Shown here piece after piece: positions 58,864 through 64,000 of a stretch of 64,000 bases of DNA. A program made the translations under genes and the position numbers. The notes beneath the pieces were generated by a model. The model searched no databases. It was given only the letters and a program-made list of their open reading frames with translations, and was not told the origin of the DNA. The stretch is from Gonatopus flavifemur (lineage: Eukaryota > Arthropoda > Insecta > Hymenoptera > Dryinidae). How positions within the stretch are numbered: the first letter of the stretch is position 1; every line of letters begins with the position of its first letter. The stretch is taken from NCBI GenBank assembly GCA_018340375.1, contig JAFFJZ010000001.1:43268001-43332000 (forward strand), given 5' to 3'.

Positions 58864-59364
58864 AAATATTGTATTTTGAAAAATTCTATAACTTAAGTTC
58901 GAATTATTTATTGCAACAAAATTCGGGGTTGGACGTTGAAAAATGTATAATGGGTTATCAAAACTAATGTTACAGGGTGTAAAATTCCTTTAAATGGAAT
59001 TGATGTTTCAGCAATAACAATATTGAGTAGAAAATACTGTCTTATACACAAAAAAGGTGTATTCGCAATATGTGCTTTTAATAAAAAGAATTCAACTTCA
59101 GTTTAGGATTTCACGTATTTTGCAGTGATATCATGAGGTTTTGTGACGATATTGAAATCATATACAACATGCCGTGTATGTGTACATGTATGTAAAAAAA
59201 ATGACAGTTATCAGCATCACCACCACAAGTTACTGTGAGAAATTACTTATAACTATTACATGAGATATGTAACATCTGGTGTTTATATTATCAAAACAAG
59301 TGGTGTTGGCACGAATGGAGGGTGTGTTTTATTTGCAATGAAATTAAATTTCATTTTACAGATA

Positions 59365-59892
59365 CACGGAGAAAAATGCCGCTCGAAAGGATAGTAATCT
59401 TTAATAGAAAATTGGAGAATATTTCTTAAAATCTGAGAATATTTCTTAAAATCTAAGAATTCTTCTTAAGTTCGTAATAAACATAAAACGGTTCAGATTT
59501 CTCTTGAATATTGCTCGAAATACAATGAAAAATGATCAATAATTAACGAATCATAAAAACAAATATGAAGTTTCCAAAAGTCGCGAATGAAATTTCACAA
59601 AGTGAATAACAAAATTCTGTAATTTGAAAATGAGATTCCAAAATTTTGTTATTTACTTTGTAAAATTTCGTGCGCGACTTTTGAGACTTCATATTTGTTT
59701 TTATGATTTGTTAAGTATTGATAATTGTTCATTGTTTTTCGAGCAATATTCAAGAGAAATCTGAACCGTTTTATGTTTATTACGAACTTAAGAAGAATTC
59801 TTAGATTTTAAGAAATATTCTCAGATTTTAAGAAATATTCTCCAATTTTCTAATCAAGATTACTATCCTTTCGAGCAGCATTTTTCTCCGTG
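59365..59892. mobile_element. 528-bp near-perfect palindromic MITE with TA flanks
   Basis: CACGGAGAAAAATGCCGCTC opens and GAGCAGCATTTTTCTCCGTG closes, with TA on both sides. The arms are almost identical for the outer 170 bp or so (including GAATTCTTCTTAAGTTCGTA and AAACGGTTCAGATTTCTCTT) and stay clearly paired to a centre near 59630. It is probably the youngest TA-class copy here. Confidence 0.92.
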
Positions 59893-60272
59893 TATCGAAA
59901 TTACTTTACTCACACACGTGGAACGTTCTACAACAATTCAACAACTTCGGTTAGAACATATTGTACGCAACATATTGTATTATTCATCTTGAAAAGCTAG
60001 TTAAACTCCATTGTTTGTTTTCTTTGTTTCAAACTGTTCGGATATGGGTTGTTCGAAGTTCCGAAATTCAAAATGGCGGACCTAGTATTGAGTTCATAAC
60101 ATTGCAAAACGCTAATTGATGAAATTTCGTAAATAGGAATTGCTAATTTTGGATTCGATAAGAAAGCTACGACATTTGAAGTGGCACATCGAATGTGGAA
60201 GATTGAGAATTAGAAAAATATTCTTAATATTCAGGACAATTAATGTTCACAGTGTTTTTTCACTAATGTATG

Positions 60273-60370
60273 CAGGGCCGGCGTCAGACTTTTTTTCAGA
60301 GTGGGTAGCGAGTTTGGAGGGAGGAGGGGGGAGGGGGGTTAATGCCAAATCATTTTTCACAATGTACTTA
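60273..60370. mobile_element. Possible one-sided hAT end (CAGGGCCGGCGTC)
   Basis: CAGGGCCGGCGTCAGAC followed by a purine-rich GGAGGGAGGAGGGGGGAGG tract resembles widespread arthropod/vertebrate hAT termini. The opposite end was not found, perhaps because the Tc1-like element landed beside it. Confidence 0.3.
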
Positions 60371-60382
60371 CAGTGACACTTA

Positions 60383-61460
60383 CAGTGGCTCAAAGTTACA
60401 CTCGGACACTTGCAAATTTTCATTTCATGACGCAAAAATTGGCTTAATAAATAATCCGAAGTCAACCATGCAATCATTTTTATCAAGTATTAGTCAAAGA
60501 CATATGAATTCATGAGAAACAAAAACAGAATCGGTTTAAATTCACCAATCAGAAATTTAGAAGGTCAACATAACAGAAACTAGTCTCAAACCAAAACTCG
60601 GACACATAGAAATAATCAACAAACGAATGACAACAAATGGAATTTCAGTCACTTCCTCACGAATCGTTGATAATAACAGTCTTTATTACCGCAAAACTTG
60701 TTCACTTTATTCAAATATTGTTTCGAATTTTGAAAATGGGCCGACAATCTGGACAAACATCTTTGGAACTTCGACAGCTTATCATAAATCATTATAAAGA
60801 TGGTTTGTCTGTGCGGAATATTGCAAATATAGTGAAAAAAAGTCATTCAACAGTTCATGATATAATAAAAAGATTTAAAACGAACAACACGATAGAAAAC
60901 CAACCAAAACCAAGTACTCGAAAGATATTCACGGAAGCCAAAGAACGTTGGATCGTGAGATGAGTGAAGAAAAATAAAAAATTAAGTGCTCCAAAATGGG
61001 CAACATTAGCGAAAAATCAACTTGGAAAAGAAGCGAATCCAGAAACAATCAGGATTATATTGAGAAAAAATAATTTTCATGGAAGAGTCGCTAGAAGAAA
61101 ACCGTTTGTGAGTAAGACAAATCGTTTAAAGAGATTGGAATTCGTAAAACTTCACAAAAATAAAGATTTTTCATCCTGGAAGACTGTTTTATTCACTGAC
61201 GGAAGTAAATTCAATATTTTTCGCTTCCCAGATATCCCAGAACCATCCTAAAATTTGCTGTCATTTTTTGACTGGATGTTCGGATTTGGTGATTCCGGAC
61301 GAAATCGGGTAGAAAGTTTGCAAGTTTGTGGACCGATTTACAGAGATAAAAACCTCTCAAGACCTGAAAAATATTTTGTGAGTGGATCTGACAGCAGTTT
61401 CAAGCAGAGTGAGTCATTCATCTTAAAAACTCTGTTTTTTTCAGTTTTCAGTGTGTCATA
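60383..61460 (+). mobile_element. Tc1-like element, 5' end intact, 3' end missing
   Basis: CAGTGGCTCAAAGTTACACT after a TA begins a Tc1/mariner-type terminal repeat. CTCGGACAC occurs at 60401-60409 and again at 60597-60605, about 196 bp apart, like the paired transposase-binding direct repeats of IR/DR-type Tc1 elements. The transposase relic follows at 60736. No inverted copy of the end was found downstream, so the 3' part is deleted or unrecognisable. Confidence 0.75.
60736..61251 (+). pseudogene. Broken Tc1-like transposase
   Basis: From ATG 60736 (MGRQSGQTSLELRQLIINHY) the reading shows the N-terminal helix-turn-helix region of Tc1 transposases (GLSVRNIANIVKKSHSTVHDI). An in-frame TGA at 60961-60963 interrupts it; the same frame continues with KLSAPKWATLAKN and the second DNA-binding part. 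It reaches WKTVLFTDGSKFNIF, which holds the first catalytic Asp (family usually DES or DE). A stop at 61249-61251 and loss of similarity follow, so the other two catalytic residues are absent. The relic is inactive. Sequence to 61460 has no clear transposase similarity. Confidence 0.85.
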
Positions 61461-61802
61461 ATACATTATCATTAGTAGTGATCAAAGTAATGATATCAAA
61501 ATAGGACAGTGAATCGGAATGTAATCTCATTCCAATGAGCCGATAAAATATCAACCCGCACCACTTTGCAAAAAAACTTACACAAACGGTAAACACCGCT
61601 CTGCTAGACCGCTACACTTTGAAAATCCAATCCGTATGGAAACTACTTGATGAATGGCGGAACGCGTGATACAGCATTTGGTTTGGTCATGTGAAATAAG
61701 AAGGTACTCATGATTTTGAGCATCTCTTGCGACGATTCACAAATTTATGAACAAATGAAATTCTATTAGCGGTCTGTGGGACCGACATTACAGTTTAAAG
61801 AT
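61252..61802. other. Sequence after the transposase relic, unassigned
   Basis: A 68-codon frame (61255-61461) follows the relic; FGDSGRNRV could be a remnant of the transposase segment after the first Asp, but this is weak. The rest is not recognised. Confidence 0.35.
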
Positions 61803-61891
61803 TAATATGAAAACATGAAATTTAATAAAATGTTTATGTAAAAAACTTCATAATAGTATTGTTGAGTTCAAGACAGATTTTTCTGACAGTG
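61803..61891. mobile_element. Solo right arm of the CACTGTTAGAA MITE
   Basis: ATGAAATTTAATAAAATGTT, TTATGTAAAAAACTTCATAA, TTGAGTTCAAGACAGATTTT and TTCTGACAGTG match the right arm of 62284-62552. TA follows the end. The left arm is missing. Confidence 0.75.
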
Positions 61892-62283
61892 TAGGATACA
61901 TCAAAACGTTGGAACAAAATTTTATAAAGCAATCGATGACATGGACTGTGGCATGTACGATACTGAAAGTAAGAAAAAATGTTTCACTTGAGTATTATAA
62001 ATTGATTCCTCTTAATCTGATTTATCTAATCTTCATGAATTGGTAGGAAGTTTCAATTACAAGGAGAAAACCAGTGTATTTGACGAAAAAGTGAATATGC
62101 ATATTCATTGATAGAAGGGTTAACAACATCATACACAAATTTCAGTTTAATAGCTCACTCTTGCATTGTCTCAGAGGATATAATACACATATTTTCAATT
62201 TTACGGGTTGAAGCGGATCACAGTTTATTTACTGAATCTAGGCAAGACGTGTAAGACGAGTCGTTTTGAAATAATTGCATCTA

Positions 62284-62552
62284 CACTGTTAGAAGAATCT
62301 GTCTTGAACTTAACAATACTATTGTGAAGTTTTTTACATAAACATTTTATTAAACTTCATACGAAAGTTTGTATGAAATTTCATATTTTCATATTAAATT
62401 TCATGTTTTCATATTAAATTAATTAATCGTCCTTAAATTTAATATGGGAATATGAAATTTCATAAAAAATTTCGTATGAAATTTAATAAAATGTTCATGT
62501 AAAAAACTTCATAATATTATTGTTAAGTTTGAGACAGATTTTTCTAACAGTG
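62284..62552. mobile_element. TA-flanked foldback MITE, CACTGTTAGAA ends
   Basis: CACTGTTAGAAGAATCTGTC opens and GACAGATTTTTCTAACAGTG closes, with TA on both sides. Arms of about 110 bp pair through AACTTAACAATA, GTGAAGTTTTTTACATAAAC and ATTTTATTAAACTTCATACG. Centre around TTAATTAATTAA-like sequence near 62420. Confidence 0.88.
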
Positions 62553-63474
62553 TACTGCATTGATGACTGAGTCATTGAATTTTGCTGGTATGATTCATAT
62601 TTCTTGTGTTTTGATTATTTTCTCATTGTTTTATTGAATTCTTATTTTGTTCTCAACAAATTATTATGAATAAAACGTTCGTATGCTGCGACTTAAAAAA
62701 CAACAATTTTTCATAAACCACTGATTATTCTAGTACCATGAATGAAACAAACAATCATTATTAGTGGTCCATTTATGCTTAAATGGAAAAGCACTCGGAT
62801 AAATAGGTATAATAAACAAATGATTCACTTTACCGCGACCTATAAGGTAAAATGGATCATTCTTTGATACATGTTTGAACCTATGAGTGACAGTATAATT
62901 TTTTTTGTACAGTACACTCTTGCGAATGGGCCTCTTCTTCTCTCTCTTCAATGCAAGGCGAAAACCGTTCGAGTAAGAAAGAGGGTGAGCGGCGCATTTG
63001 CGAGAGTGTGCTGTATTGATAATGTTGATCATAAGAGTCACACACACGTATATGATTTTTTAGACAATTTTCATATTGAAAACATTTACTTATCAAAAAA
63101 CGTTGGATTTTGATCCGCTTTACGCCGGTTAACGGTACGCGGATGAGAAGTTTTGCATTGATATTCGGGAAAAATCTTATAAACTTACATTAAAAATCTC
63201 ATAAAAACAATAATTTCCACGTATTTTTATGTGAAAATCACTGTACATGTAAGGGAATTCTCTTTTCCCATACGAGTGTGGGAAATTTTCCTCACATAGG
63301 AATGAGAAAATTCAAAATAATTTTTACAGGTAGCATCTGGATGGTTAAGCGTTACAAACCTTGGACAGTAAAAGTTAATGAGCAGCTTTCCTTCAACCGT
63401 TGTTACCCAATTTTTACAATGTTGCTCGGAATTTGATTAATACACGATTGAGGTCTTAAATTATCTGAGCAACA
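62553..63474. other. Unassigned intergenic DNA
   Basis: A less AT-rich patch at 62920-63015 (CTTCTTCTCTCTCTTCAATG, GAGGGTGAGCGGCGCATTTG) was not identified. GTTGCTCGGA at 63420 and TCTGAGCAAC ending 63473 form a short inverted repeat. Confidence 0.4.
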
Positions 63475-63601
63475 TCCCAATAGCATATTGACAATCATGC
63501 TACGTATTTCGCGACGCATCTGCCCAGCGAATTCTCAACAAATGATTGTTCGGGGTTCTTGAAAATTTGTTGTGAATCTTTCTAGCATTTTGCTGTCTGG
63601 G
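63475..63601. repeat. Foldback, CATCCCAATAGCA / TGCTGTCTGGGAT ends
   Basis: TCCCAATAGCATATTGAC at the left and AGCATTTTGCTGTCTGGGA at the right pair. The interior has AATTCTCAACAAATGATTGT and TTGAAAATTTGTTGTGAATC. It is a short member of the CCCAGAnAGCAC class. Confidence 0.55.
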
Positions 63602-63825
63602 ATATAAACTTATGACAAAGACACGACCGAATTCTCAGTTCACCCGACACAAAGTTACTGCAAATATGTCATGACAAAATCACGGCAACATTGAAAGGTA
63701 TAAAACAGGATAAGTTCATAAAAACCCAACATACACTGAAAAAAAATATCAGGTCATTATAACGATCTGAAGTAAGGCTAGAAGAGATAACTGTAGTGAC
63801 AATTCTGCATCGTTGTAGTAACGAT

Positions 63826-64000
63826 ACACTGTAAAAAGTATTCTGAAATTTCCGATATCAGATGTATATGAAAATTCTAAAACTTGTAATTGAAATCAAG
63901 TTCAATCATGAATTCATGAAATTTAATGCAAAATGTGTGAAAATTCATATAAAAATGCATAAAAATCATAATTTTGTATGAGATATCATAAAATTTCATA
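63826..64000. mobile_element. Left end of a TA-class element running off the window
   Basis: TA then CACTGTAAAAAGTATTCTGA marks a left terminus, followed by TGAAATTTC/TGAATTCATGAAATTT words as in the 20377-22113 element. The right end would lie beyond 64000. Confidence 0.5.

Noticed and set aside
60637..60735. Upstream extension of the Tc1-like transposase frame
   Set aside because: The family consistently starts at MG(R/K); the 33 extra codons lack similarity and no ATG initiates them in context.
1..64000. CRISPR arrays, phage, polydnavirus or other viral genes, tRNA and rRNA genes
   Set aside because: No regularly spaced repeats with unique spacers, no viral protein motifs and no tRNA A/B-box pairs or rRNA sequence were seen on either strand.

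Overview
The window is nuclear DNA from an animal, most likely an insect and probably a hymenopteran. It is AT-rich, its genes have short GT-AG introns, and the Hsp90 begins MPEDVTM and ends MEEVD, as I recall for bee and wasp cytosolic Hsp90. No bacterial or viral gene organisation, CRISPR array, tRNA or rRNA gene was seen.

Four complete protein genes lie between about 24.4 and 43.7 kb. In order they are cytosolic Hsp90 (Hsp83, +, 3 coding exons, 722 aa), Tudor-SN/SND1 (+, 9 exons, 896 aa), the methylosome WD40 protein WDR77/MEP50 (-, 5 exons, 333 aa) and the ER contact-site protein VAP33/VAPA (+, 6 exons, 261 aa). All exon junctions were read from the sequence and keep frame. Hsp90 has a compact heat-shock promoter with HSEs and a TATA box. 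WDR77 and VAP33 are divergent over about 0.73 kb that contains two CGCATGCGT palindromes and a TGACGTAA site. Tudor-SN and WDR77 are convergent neighbours. WDR77 is a cofactor of PRMT5, which writes symmetric dimethyl-arginine; Tudor-SN reads that mark.

The flanks (1-24 kb and 44-64 kb) hold almost no recognisable coding sequence. They are filled with foldback/MITE-like elements, many nested. Several classes can be told apart by termini and target-site duplications: (a) elements with CAC[T/G]G..AAAA ends and a TA (rarely TG/CA) duplication, whose arms differ completely between families; (b) hAT-type MITEs, several with perfect 8-bp duplications; (c) elements with CCCAGAnAGCAC-like ends; (d) elements built from short palindromic words such as CATATATG or CAGTACTGG; (e) large palindromes of 0.5-1.4 kb. 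One Tc1-like transposase relic lies at 60.4-61.4 kb. The main unusual content is this density and layering of palindromic elements rather than a novel protein system. Boundaries of older foldbacks are approximate, because arms were aligned by eye.
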